Shown here: piece after piece, positions 16,236 through 24,355 of the stretch
Layout: every line of letters begins with the position of its first letter
Position numbering within the stretch: the stretch's first letter is position 1
Assembly (NCBI GenBank): GCA_025056115.1
Contig: JANWVM010000025.1
Coordinates: 1 to 33,492 of the forward strand
From: Gloeomargarita sp. SKYG116
GTDB lineage: Bacteria > Cyanobacteriota > Cyanobacteriia > Gloeomargaritales > Gloeomargaritaceae
Direction of reading: 5' to 3'
Length of the DNA: 33,492 nucleotides
The notes under the pieces: model-generated
What the model saw: the letters and a program-made list of their open reading frames with translations, nothing else
Database searches by the model: none
Told to the model about the DNA's origin: nothing
Position numbers and translations under genes: made by a program

Positions 16236-17648
16236 ACGGGCTAGTTTTTGTTTTTGCATAAACTCCACCAGCCAGCGGTACAGGTGATAGGTAGCTAGGC
16301 AGTCATCGTAGTTATAGCGTTGCAGGGCCTGGAGATAGGACCGGTCACCGGTTTGCAACCACTGGTTGTACCACTGGGTACATTGAGCGCCATCGGCTCG
16401 CGGGTGTTGCCACTGAAACCCCAACCAGCGGGCAATGGCTTTCAAGGTGTAATTTTCTACCGGTAAGACCACCGAGCGCACCAACCGGGCGTGCAAATCC
16501 ACACAGCGCTGGCGAATGGCTTGAACCCGCTCTGGGGGTGTGTGATACCGCTGGCCCAGCCGTTGAATCGTTTGCGGTTCAAACGGGCAGAAGTGGTAGA
16601 TGGGGGCCTGGGGGTAGCGCTCTAGCAACAGCAGTAATTCTTGCCAAATCCGCCCTTCATCCCGCACCTGTTCGGCCACCAGTGAATAAAACTCTTGCTT
16701 GTGGGGCGTGACCAGTAAAACGCCGTGCAGATATACACAGTCCAAGTAGGGATCAGCTTCAATGTCAAAAAAATAACCGATGGCGGCTTGGGGTAATCGG
16801 GTAATCGGGGCAATCGCTAGCGCCTGTTGCTGGGCAATCGCTTGGGCCTGGCGAACAAGTTTGTTGCTGGTGTTGACCCCCAAGCTGGTGCGGTGATACA
16901 GTTCCATGGGGTCGGCCTGGGCCAGTTCCTCAATACGGGTTAAGCCTAGAGTTTGTAATTCCTGATAACGCTTCTGGGTCACGCCGGGCACGAGGCTTAA
17001 GTGATGCTTTTGTTTGGCGACGGTGCTGCAATAGTCTAACCAGGGACACAGTTGACAACGACTGCGACTGATAAACACCTCTGGCGCTTCGTTTTGTTTG
17101 AGCGTTTCCAGGCAGGCGGCTAGCGTTTGGTGCATAGAGGGTAGGGCTTGCGCCAGATTCACCCGCAAAAACCGGGGGCCGGGTAGCGCCAATTCCCCCC
17201 AGTACGGCCAAACCCCCTGAATCTGGGCCAGTAACCAACTGTGAAATGCCGCCGCAGCCTGATACTCCGGTTTCAACCGTTGTCCCAAACGAATATCTAG
17301 GGGCCGGTAATGCCAATCCCCCCAACGGGACGTGCCAGGTTCGCGAATGAGGATGTCGGGACGGCCCACCAGAACGGCTGCTGGTGTTTCGACGCGGAGA
17401 ACGCCCTGGTGAATGGCTGGCGCTCCCTGTTGCATTAATGTCAATGTGGCCTGAAACCCCTTTTCCCAGTCCGGTGGTTGATACACGGGTCGAGTCCCCG
17501 GCCAACGGCTGAGCACTTGCTCCCGATGACGAGACCGCTCCGGCTGATGAACGATTCCCTGGCGATGGTCTAAAAAACTGCGACGAGAACAGCGATGGAA
17601 GTAAAATAGATGTTCGGTAACAACAACTGGTCGCAGTTTGGGAGACAT
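16224..17648 (-). CDS. TM0106-family RecB-like putative nuclease with iron-sulfur motif
   Basis: This 474-residue protein combines a RecB/Cas4-like N-terminal nuclease region with a C-terminal RNase H-like exonuclease region. The first part has VTEHLFYFHRCSRRSFLDH, GRPDILIREPG and PLDIRLGQRLKPEYQAAAAFHSWLL, a PD-(D/E)xK pattern. The Cys motif CQLCPWLDYC, with an upstream Cys, is consistent with a 4Fe-4S cluster. The second part starts at GYFFDIEADPYLD and ends with YNYDDCLATYHLYRWL. I chose ATG 17648 (MSPKLRPVVVTEHL) because the 40 residues from the upstream ATG at 17768 do not resemble the family. Its role in DNA metabolism is not established. It converges on comEC. Confidence 0.85.
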   Translation of the reverse strand: MSPKLRPVVVTEHLFYFHRCSRRSFLDHRQGIVHQPERSRHREQVLSRWPGTRPVYQPPDWEKGFQATLTLMQQGAPAIHQGVLRVETPAAVLVGRPDILIREPGTSRWGDWHYRPLDIRLGQRLKPEYQAAAAFHSWLLAQIQGVWPYWGELALPGPRFLRVNLAQALPSMHQTLAACLETLKQNEAPEVFISRSRCQLCPWLDYCSTVAKQKHHLSLVPGVTQKRYQELQTLGLTRIEELAQADPMELYHRTSLGVNTSNKLVRQAQAIAQQQALAIAPITRLPQAAIGYFFDIEADPYLDCVYLHGVLLVTPHKQEFYSLVAEQVRDEGRIWQELLLLLERYPQAPIYHFCPFEPQTIQRLGQRYHTPPERVQAIRQRCVDLHARLVRSVVLPVENYTLKAIARWLGFQWQHPRADGAQCTQWYNQWLQTGDRSYLQALQRYNYDDCLATYHLYRWLVEFMQKQKLARSAG

Positions 17649-17806
17649 TCTCAGGCCCCTTGATTGGAGTTGGCGGCCACGATCTGCTTCAATAATAGAA
17701 AGGCCGTAACCATCGCTCTTTGCCCACCGTTGATGCTGTGCGCATGCTTTCTGTACAAACTGTAGCATAAGCTTACTGCAGACATTTGCCGGCAGGAGGG
17801 CCGTTG

Positions 17807-18538
17807 ATGGACAAACCCACCCCCGACATCCTCACTGCCCTGCGTCATTCCCCCCTATTCGAGGGTTGGGAACCGGCAGCGCTCGAACGGATTGCCCAAC
17901 GGTTATCCTTGGCACACCACGAGGCCGACAAGCTGTTGATCATGGAAGAAGAGGGCGGGGGTGCCGTGTATTTCATCATTGAGGGCTGGGTCAAAATTCG
18001 CACCCACAACCGGGACGGGCGAGAAATTACGCTGAATATTCTGGGACCAGGGGAAATTTTCGGAGAGATGGCAGCCCTTGCCGCTTCGACGCGCTCCTGT
18101 GATGTTTTGAGCGTGACACCGGTGCTACTGGGCAGCTTACCAGGGCGGGATTTTATGCATATCGTCCAAACAGAGCCACTGATGGGATTACGATTGTCCC
18201 AGTTGATGGCGCGGCGGCTGCGGCAGTTGAACCGACGGTTGCGGGTACGAGAATCGGATAGTGTGGCGCGGGTGGCAGATGTCCTGCTATTTCTGGCTGA
18301 AGGTCAGGGACGCACTAGTGCGCACGGGATTGAAATCCCCAATTTGCCGCACCGGGAATTGGGCAGTTTAAGCGGTCTAACGCGGGAAACAGTTACCCGG
18401 GTGTTGCGCAAGTTGGAGCAAGAGGGGGTCATCGAGCGGATTACTGGCAAGCAGGCCCAGCAGTCAGAAGCAGGCAGCGCCGGGCGAGGGTTGATCCGGG
18501 TGCCGAATTTGGCGGTGTTGGAGTCGCTGCTCAATTAA
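17807..18538 (+). CDS. Crp/Fnr-family transcriptional regulator
   Basis: This 243-residue DNA-binding regulator has an N-terminal cyclic-nucleotide-binding fold (about residues 15-140). Its phosphate-binding cassette contains FGEMAALAASTRSCDV, keeping the Glu and Arg-Ser that contact cyclic nucleotides in Crp, so ligand binding is possible. A dimer helix follows, then a winged helix-turn-helix with HRELGSLSGLTRETVTRVLRKLEQEGVI. There is no N-terminal Cys cluster, so it is not an Fnr oxygen sensor. It is also not NtcA, whose recognition helix differs. The start is ATG 17807, seven bases after an AGGAGG site. Targets are unknown. The LpxB-like gene follows by 66 bases. Confidence 0.9.
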   Translation: MDKPTPDILTALRHSPLFEGWEPAALERIAQRLSLAHHEADKLLIMEEEGGGAVYFIIEGWVKIRTHNRDGREITLNILGPGEIFGEMAALAASTRSCDVLSVTPVLLGSLPGRDFMHIVQTEPLMGLRLSQLMARRLRQLNRRLRVRESDSVARVADVLLFLAEGQGRTSAHGIEIPNLPHRELGSLSGLTRETVTRVLRKLEQEGVIERITGKQAQQSEAGSAGRGLIRVPNLAVLESLLN

Positions 18539-18604
18539 GTTTTGCTTAAGTCTCGCCGGCTTTGTGCGGTAATATCAGTCCATGAATCGCCCTGGTATCC
18601 CCGC

Positions 18605-19804
18605 ATGTGGTTGTTGTGTTTGAGTAATGGACATGGGGAAGACCGCATCGCCGGCAACATTTTGACTGCACTCCAGCAAACCCAAGCTGGGACAGTGTTG
18701 CGGGCGTTACCCTTGGTGGGGAGGGGAGACATCTACCGGCAGTTGGGGGTTCCGTTGATTGGGCCAGCGCGAGATTTGCCATCAGGAGGGTTTCTGCACA
18801 AGGGCTGGTGGCAAGACTTGCGAGCAGGGTTATGGGGGCTGGTTTGGCAACAGCGGCGGGCGGTGCGGCAATGGGCGCAGGCGTCTCCTCGAGGATTGGT
18901 GCTGGCAGTGGGGGATATTTGGCCGCTGTGGTTGGCCTGGCAAAGTGGTCGTCCGTTTGTGTTTGTCGCTACGGCCAAGTCGGAATATCACCTGCGGGAT
19001 GAACAGGGGCCGCTACCCAAAAGCCACTGGTGCGAGGGCTGGGCTGGGTCGGTGTTTTATCCTTGGGAACGCTGGTTAATTCGTCGTTCACTGGTGACCT
19101 TCCCCCGCGATGAGCTGACCACCACTTGGTTAAAACGCTGGCAGTTACCAGTGCAGTGGGTGGGCAACCCGATGATGGACGGCCTGGAACCGACGGGGGA
19201 ACTCTCTATACCGCCACCATTTGCCGACGCCCTCGTCATTGTGTTGCTTCCTGGCTCGCGGGTTCCCGAAGCCTACCACAATTGGGAATTGATCTTGCGG
19301 GCGTTGCCAGGTGTAGTGGAGTCCCTAACAGCGCCCCAGATTTTGTTCCTGGCGGCTATTGCGCCCACCCTGGACCTGCGTCAGGTTGAAGCTGCATTAC
19401 GCCAGCACCGGTGGCCCGTGTTTCCGGGGGTAGGATTTGGCTACGGGCAGGTGGGCTTGATGGTGACCCAAGCGCATTTCAACGACTGTTTACACCTAGC
19501 CCACGCGGGGATTGCCCTGGCGGGGACAGCCACCGAACAATTAGCGGGTCTGGGTAAACCGGTGGTGAGCTTTCCGGGGCAGGGTCCCCAGTACACCCGC
19601 CATTTCGCCCGCTACCAGCAGCGATTGCTTGGCCCCTCCTTGCGCTTAGTGGACCGACCAGAAGCCGTTGGCCCCGCTTTGCAAGAGATTCTCAGCAGCC
19701 CTGATGAACTGCACCTGATTGCCCGCAATGGCCGACAACGCATGGGCACACCCGGCGCCAGTATTGCCATTGCCCAGTGGATTGCCCAGTACCTGCGGCG
19801 TTAG
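18605..19804 (+). CDS. Lipid-A-disaccharide synthase-related glycosyltransferase-like protein (TIGR03492 type)
   Basis: This 399-residue protein resembles LpxB and MurG-like GT-B enzymes. It opens with WLLCLSNGHGEDRIAGNIL, the glycine-rich loop of the family. VALIVATAKSEY-type features appear as PFVFVATAKSEYHLRDEQG. The nucleotide-sugar half has VIVLLPGSRVPEAYHNW and GIALAGTATEQLAGLGKPVVSFPGQGPQYT. This cyanobacterial/plant group is separate from true LpxB, and its substrate is not known. In-frame codons upstream (TTG 18542) exist, but the family N-terminus begins at the ATG 18605. No strong ribosome site is visible there, so translation may be coupled to the preceding regulator. Confidence 0.82.
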   Translation: MWLLCLSNGHGEDRIAGNILTALQQTQAGTVLRALPLVGRGDIYRQLGVPLIGPARDLPSGGFLHKGWWQDLRAGLWGLVWQQRRAVRQWAQASPRGLVLAVGDIWPLWLAWQSGRPFVFVATAKSEYHLRDEQGPLPKSHWCEGWAGSVFYPWERWLIRRSLVTFPRDELTTTWLKRWQLPVQWVGNPMMDGLEPTGELSIPPPFADALVIVLLPGSRVPEAYHNWELILRALPGVVESLTAPQILFLAAIAPTLDLRQVEAALRQHRWPVFPGVGFGYGQVGLMVTQAHFNDCLHLAHAGIALAGTATEQLAGLGKPVVSFPGQGPQYTRHFARYQQRLLGPSLRLVDRPEAVGPALQEILSSPDELHLIARNGRQRMGTPGASIAIAQWIAQYLRR

Positions 19805-19881
19805 GGACAACGGTCACCAGTCCAACGTTGCGGATTGGGGCCACGACGACAGCGATGCTGTTCACCGGCGGCAACCAGTAC

Positions 19882-20229
19882 CTAGCGGTCTTTTCGCAGG
19901 CGCATTTCTAGGAGATAACGCTTGGCAGCCACTGCATCATCGGCTAGTCCATCCAGCGTCAGTTGCACCACTGCCCGGTCTGGTTGCACGTAATTGACAG
20001 TCGCTGTCTCCCATCGCCGTCCTTCGGGGAAAGCCGTTTCGGTAGCCCCCACCGTTCGCATCGCTAGCAACAGGGGATGGTTGTCGCTCTGGTTACGATA
20101 GGGGCCGATATCTACGGGTCGGTAAGTACGGGGAATCGCCTGTGCTGCTGTGGCAAACACCACACCACCCACGACGCCAAGTAGCCCCCCTCGAACCACT
20201 ACCCTTGAACCGATACACAATAGGTGCAT
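19882..20229 (-). CDS. Small exported protein of unknown function
   Basis: This 115-residue protein has a signal peptide at about residues 1-32 (basic start, then GGLLGVVGGVVFATAAQA-I). The mature part of roughly 85 residues has the pattern DNHPLLLAMRTVGATETAFPEGRRWETATVNYVQPDRAVVQLTLDGLADDAVAAKRYLLEM, which looks like a small alternating alpha/beta domain. I do not recognise the family. The ribosome site is weak. It converges on the LpxB-like gene, leaving a 77-base gap without a clear terminator, and diverges from the kinase gene. Confidence 0.65.
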   Translation of the reverse strand: MHLLCIGSRVVVRGGLLGVVGGVVFATAAQAIPRTYRPVDIGPYRNQSDNHPLLLAMRTVGATETAFPEGRRWETATVNYVQPDRAVVQLTLDGLADDAVAAKRYLLEMRLRKDR

Positions 20230-20357
20230 TTGCCACTAAAGAAGTCAAGCGCATCATTCCAAGACGCTACCAGGCAAGTTCAGGTTTCATCCCGTGAACC
20301 GGCCCATCTCTGACTACAATACAAGTAACCTGGTGCCTTGGCCAGGCCCTTATGTGA

Positions 20358-21782
20358 GTGTCAATTCACGGATTCATGGATTTTTACTGCACCCGTCCCG
20401 GCTGTCCTGGCCCCCTCAACCGATTCAGTATTGATGAAGAGCAGCTCCGAATTGTTCCGCAAGTCCATTGTCAAAGCTGCAATATGCCCTTGATTTTGGC
20501 AGGAGCGTATATTCCCATTCGTCCCCTCGGTAAAGGGGGATTTGGAGCGACGTATCTAGCGATTAACCGCTACCTACCCACCATGGAATACTGTGTTGTC
20601 AAGCATTTTCGACCGGAGGGAATGGATGCCGAAGAAGTGGCAATGGCCAAGCGGTTGTTTGACCGAGAAGCGCGGGTGCTGCAAAAAGTGGGCAACGAGC
20701 ATGACTGTATCCCCAATTTGTATGCTTATTTCCCCTTAGCGGTTCCCAAAATGGGGCAGTCTCAACAAATACAAGAGCATTTTTACTTGGTGCAGGAATA
20801 TATTGACGGCGAAGATTTGGAACACGAGTTACAACGATTAGGGCCTTATGATGAGACTAAAATCATTGAATTGTTGAAAGCTATCTTGCCCATTTTAGAT
20901 TTTGTGCATGGGCGCAACATCATTCACCGAGATATTAAACCAGCCAACATTATGCGGCAGCGACAAACCGGCAAGATTTATTTATTAGATTTCGGGGCAG
21001 TGCGAGATTTATTTGCCGGCTCAAAATGGACGACGATTGGTACGGTAGGGTATGCAGCGCCGGAACAATATCATGGGGGCGACGTTTATCCTTCGACGGA
21101 TTTGTACGGTCTAGGGGTAACGTGCCTGCGCTTGTTAACGGGGTTGCCACCGGAGGAACTGTATGACGCTTACCAGGGCATCTGGCGATGGCGCGACAAG
21201 GCGCGTGTCAGTCCAGACTTGGCTCAGATTCTGGACCGGATGGTACGGACAGTGGTGCAAGAACGGTTTCCTAGCGCTCAGGTGGTACTCGAACGACTCA
21301 ACCAAATGCCGCGCAAGGTACAACTACCGCCGTCATCTAAACCGTTGCGTCCGGCTACTGCGGCATCACCCCCTACAGTCGCTTCTACAATTGTAGTGTC
21401 TCAACCTGGCGGTGCAGCGTCTTCAACCCATCCCCTCACCTTGCCGCGTTCAGCGCAACCTGCATGGGCAGGGTTAGGACAGGCGTTTTGGCTAGCGGCG
21501 GAAATGGGGTTGGTGGTTGTCGCTGGCGTGCAGTGGGGGATTGCCCTAGGTTGGAGCTTATTACTCGGGCTGGTCCTGTGGGGCTGGGTGTGGTTCTGGG
21601 GCCGCAGTTGGCTACCCGTGTGGGGATTGGCAGGTCTGTGGGGTGTGACTTTAGTTATGTTCGCCTATCTGCTGCGGTCAGCGGTGGTACGCTTGGCAAT
21701 TGGATCGCTCCTCCTAGGTCTGGTGATGACTGGAATGGTAGCTCTGCTCAAATGGCTGTGGCAGAGTTTACGCTCGGCATAG
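20358..21782 (+). CDS. Membrane-anchored Ser/Thr protein kinase with N-terminal zinc-ribbon-like motif
   Basis: This eukaryotic-type protein kinase has 474 residues. The N-terminal pairs CTRPGC (Cys11, Cys16) and CQSC (Cys38, Cys41) look like a zinc ribbon, as in several cyanobacterial Spk kinases. The kinase domain (about 52-320) is complete: GKGGFGATY, VVKHF with the ATP-binding Lys, IIHRDIKPANIM, LLDFGAVRD, APEQY and STDLYGLGVT. A Pro/Ser/Thr-rich linker then leads to four hydrophobic segments (about 375-470) ending at the C-terminus. The start at GTG 20358 or ATG 20376 (MDFYCTRPGC) is unresolved. The second keeps all domains and fits relatives slightly better. There is no adjacent substrate or phosphatase gene. 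Confidence 0.87.
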   Translation: MSIHGFMDFYCTRPGCPGPLNRFSIDEEQLRIVPQVHCQSCNMPLILAGAYIPIRPLGKGGFGATYLAINRYLPTMEYCVVKHFRPEGMDAEEVAMAKRLFDREARVLQKVGNEHDCIPNLYAYFPLAVPKMGQSQQIQEHFYLVQEYIDGEDLEHELQRLGPYDETKIIELLKAILPILDFVHGRNIIHRDIKPANIMRQRQTGKIYLLDFGAVRDLFAGSKWTTIGTVGYAAPEQYHGGDVYPSTDLYGLGVTCLRLLTGLPPEELYDAYQGIWRWRDKARVSPDLAQILDRMVRTVVQERFPSAQVVLERLNQMPRKVQLPPSSKPLRPATAASPPTVASTIVVSQPGGAASSTHPLTLPRSAQPAWAGLGQAFWLAAEMGLVVVAGVQWGIALGWSLLLGLVLWGWVWFWGRSWLPVWGLAGLWGVTLVMFAYLLRSAVVRLAIGSLLLGLVMTGMVALLKWLWQSLRSA

Positions 21783-22306
21783 CGCTGAATGGCGAATCAA
21801 CACCCAAACCTTGGTTGAGAAAGCTATAGCTAAATGGCTGGCGACACAAGTGTTTCGGCCAATCGTTGTGCTTCTGAAAGCTGGTCGGAGAGATGATGGG
21901 AAAACCAAGGATGAGGCTGTGCCCTGTACCTCAAGACATAACCAGCTTAGATAACCTGGCAAGCTATTTCATCGCTAAGCCACTTTAGTTCGCCAGTGCG
22001 ATGATGAGGAAGACCTTAAAACGGGCTTCACCCTGTGACTTAACAAATGAAACCAGCATTGATGACTTAACTACCAGCAGCAACTAAGACAGAGCTTGAT
22101 GCATCCCCCAAATGGCCGACCTAGATGATTTGCCTGTCCCAATACGGTACAAGATGACTCCGTAGAAATACCCATCGGATTGGGTTATGTCCCGAATCCG
22201 TCTGGATAAATAAATCTAATGATGGCGTGGGCCTAAAGTTTTCTAAACTTTTCCTTATAGTGACCACAGTCATCACTAATGGGAGCGATAGACAGCGACT
22301 TGACCT
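21783..22306. other. Gene-poor gap between the kinase and bicA
   Basis: I see no gene in these 524 bases. One open stretch without a start (about 21793-21954, 53 codons) has no family I recognise. The direct repeat TGACTTAAC occurs at 22036-22044 and 22063-22071. GCTTAG and CTAAGC form a loose inverted pair around 21945-21982. The sequence is visibly less GC-rich than its surroundings. The right end holds the bicA promoter elements. The region could contain a decayed gene or a non-coding RNA, but nothing decides this. Confidence 0.5.
22235..22261 (+). promoter_or_regulatory. Inverted repeat and -10 box before bicA
   Basis: AAAGTTT and AAACTTT flank TCT in a perfect 7-3-7 inverted repeat (22235-22251). 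Five bases later lies TATAGT (22256-22261), matching five of six positions of the -10 consensus. No good -35 box exists at the usual distance; the repeat occupies that place. This is the layout of a promoter that depends on an activator bound at -35. A LysR-type regulator of carbon uptake would be a natural candidate, by inference only. Confidence 0.45.
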
Positions 22307-23977
22307 ATGACCATCACCAACCAGATTCACCTGCGTAATTGGCGTGCCGATATTTTAGGGGGCATTACCACCGCGATTGTTTCCATTCCGTTAGCGCTGA
22401 CGTTCGGCGTGGCGGCAGTGAAAAATCCCGTTGCTGGTTTGTACGGGGCCATCTTTGTCGGGTTTTTCGCAGCCCTGTTTGGCGGGACACCCACCTTGAT
22501 TTCCGAACCGACAGGGCCAATGACGGTGGTGATGACCACGATTGCGGCAAGTTTGACGGCGGCCAATCCCGAAAACGGTCTGGCGATGGCCTTTACGGTG
22601 GTGATGCTGGCCGGGTTGCTTCAAGTGGTCTTCGGGGTGTTCAAGCTGGGGAAATACATCACCCTGATGCCCTACAGCGTGATTTCGGGGTTCATGTCGG
22701 GAATCGGGGTTATCTTAATCATCCTGCAAATTGGGCCGTTTTTGGGGCAAGAAACGCCAAAAGGTGGGGTCATCGGTACGTTAAAAGCCCTACCGCAATT
22801 ACTGAGCAATATCGATCCCAATGAGGTTTTTCTCGCTGCATTAGCACTGGCTATTATCTTTTTGATGCCAGCCCGTTGGAAGCAGTTTTGTCCCCCGCAA
22901 CTGCTGGCCCTGATTGTCGGTACATTGGTGTCGTCATTCTTTTTTGCGGATGATGAGATTCGGGTTATTGGTCAAATTCCAGTGGGATTGCCAACCTTAA
23001 CCAGACCCACCTTCACAGTGGAGCAAATAGGCACAATTGTTGTAGATGCATTTATGCTGGCCATCTTGGGCTGTATTGATACGTTACTGACAGCGGTTAT
23101 TGCCGATAGTTTAACTCGTACAGAACACGACTCAAATAAGGAACTCATCGGCCAAGGAATTGGTAACTTTTTCGCGGGATTGTGCGGGGGATTGCCGGGT
23201 GCAGGCGCAACGATGGGGACGGTTGTGAATATTCAAACAGGAGCGCAAACGGCGCTTTCGGGCATTACACGGGCGCTGGTTTTGTTGGCCATCGTCGCTG
23301 GCGCTGCTCCCTTGATGAAAGACATTCCCATGGCGGTGTTGGCGGGAATTGCGGTGAAAGTGGGGATTGATATTTTGGACTGGAGTTTCCTGAAACGGGC
23401 GCACGTGGTGTCGTTACGGGCCACGCTGATTATGTATATCGTGCTCCTGTTGACGGTGTTTGTAGATTTGATTGTGGCGGTGTTTGTGGGGGTGTTTATC
23501 GCCAATATGCTCACAATTGAACGGTTATCAGAATTGCAATCAAAAGAAGTCAAAACGATTACGGATGCAGACGATGCCATTTATCTCAGTCCCGAAGAAA
23601 AAGCGTTGCTCAATCAGGCGCAGGGTCAAGTGCTGCTGTTTTACCTGAGTGGGCCGATGATTTTTGGGGTGGCGAAGGCCATTGCGCGGGAACATGCGGC
23701 CATGAATAATGTGGGGGCCATCATTCTGGATTTGACCGATGTGCCGATGCTGGGAGTCACGGCTTGTTTGGCAATTGAGAATATGGTGCTCGAAGCGTTG
23801 GACAAGGGCCGAGTGGTGTATATCGTGGGGGCAGCGGGACGCACGCGCAGTCGTTTGCAAAAATTTGGTCTGCTCGACCGGTTGCCTGTGGATCATCTGG
23901 TCAGCGACCGCAAATTGGCCCTGCAAAAGGCGCTGGTGGAATTGAATTTGCCAGCAACCGTGGCGGAAGTCAATTAA
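22307..23977 (+). CDS. bicA: BicA-type Na+-dependent bicarbonate transporter (SulP/SLC26 family)
   Basis: This plasma-membrane transporter imports HCO3- with Na+ for the CO2-concentrating mechanism. The 556-residue protein aligns by eye along its whole length with Synechococcus PCC 7002 BicA. Shared blocks include GLYGAIFVGFFAALFGGTPTLISEPTGPMTVVMT, MPYSVISGFMSGIG, LGCIDTLLTAVIADSLTRTEHDSNKELIGQG and AGATMGTVVNIQTGAQTALSG. After about 12-14 membrane spans it ends in a cytoplasmic STAS domain (about 430-550), with VLLFYLSGPMIFGVAKAIAREH and AIILDLTDVPMLGVTA. It is complete. Forty bases separate it from the Mrp genes on the same strand, and there is no terminator, so they are probably co-transcribed. 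Confidence 0.93.
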   Translation: MTITNQIHLRNWRADILGGITTAIVSIPLALTFGVAAVKNPVAGLYGAIFVGFFAALFGGTPTLISEPTGPMTVVMTTIAASLTAANPENGLAMAFTVVMLAGLLQVVFGVFKLGKYITLMPYSVISGFMSGIGVILIILQIGPFLGQETPKGGVIGTLKALPQLLSNIDPNEVFLAALALAIIFLMPARWKQFCPPQLLALIVGTLVSSFFFADDEIRVIGQIPVGLPTLTRPTFTVEQIGTIVVDAFMLAILGCIDTLLTAVIADSLTRTEHDSNKELIGQGIGNFFAGLCGGLPGAGATMGTVVNIQTGAQTALSGITRALVLLAIVAGAAPLMKDIPMAVLAGIAVKVGIDILDWSFLKRAHVVSLRATLIMYIVLLLTVFVDLIVAVFVGVFIANMLTIERLSELQSKEVKTITDADDAIYLSPEEKALLNQAQGQVLLFYLSGPMIFGVAKAIAREHAAMNNVGAIILDLTDVPMLGVTACLAIENMVLEALDKGRVVYIVGAAGRTRSRLQKFGLLDRLPVDHLVSDRKLALQKALVELNLPATVAEVN

Positions 23978-24016
23978 AATTCTGGTAACCATCTGCGCAA
24001 GCATCGGAGGGAGGCC

Positions 24017-24355
24017 ATGCTGCTGGAGGCCTGCGTGTTCAGCACGATTTTGCTGGGTTTTTGGGGCATGCTGTTCAAGCAAAATTTACTGATGAAAACC
24101 ATCGCGATGGATGTCATGAGTACGGGGGTCGTGGCTTACTATGTGCTGGCAGGCGGTCGCAAGGGCCTGTTTACCCCCATTTTCCAACCAGGACGCGCGG
24201 TGGATTACGCAGACCCAGTGCCCCAGGCGGTGATTCTGACGGCGATTGTGATTGGCCTATCGATCCAGGCGCTCATGCTCGTCGCCGTCATGAAACTATC
24301 CCGAGATTACCCAACCCTGGAGGTGCGGGATATGGAAACTAAAAATATGCCATGA
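24017..24355 (+). CDS. mrpC: Mrp antiporter subunit MrpC (NuoK-like)
   Basis: This 112-residue membrane subunit of the multi-protein Na+(K+)/H+ antiporter is homologous to NuoK. Three helices are visible: FSTILLGFWGMLF, a middle segment around VMSTGVVAYYVLAGG, and AVILTAIVIGLSIQALMLVAVMKL. The last contains the VIGLSIQAL block typical of MrpC. The ATG follows a GGAGG site. Its stop overlaps the start of mrpD (ATGA), so the two are translationally coupled. It is the first antiporter gene after bicA. Confidence 0.88.
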   Translation: MLLEACVFSTILLGFWGMLFKQNLLMKTIAMDVMSTGVVAYYVLAGGRKGLFTPIFQPGRAVDYADPVPQAVILTAIVIGLSIQALMLVAVMKLSRDYPTLEVRDMETKNMP

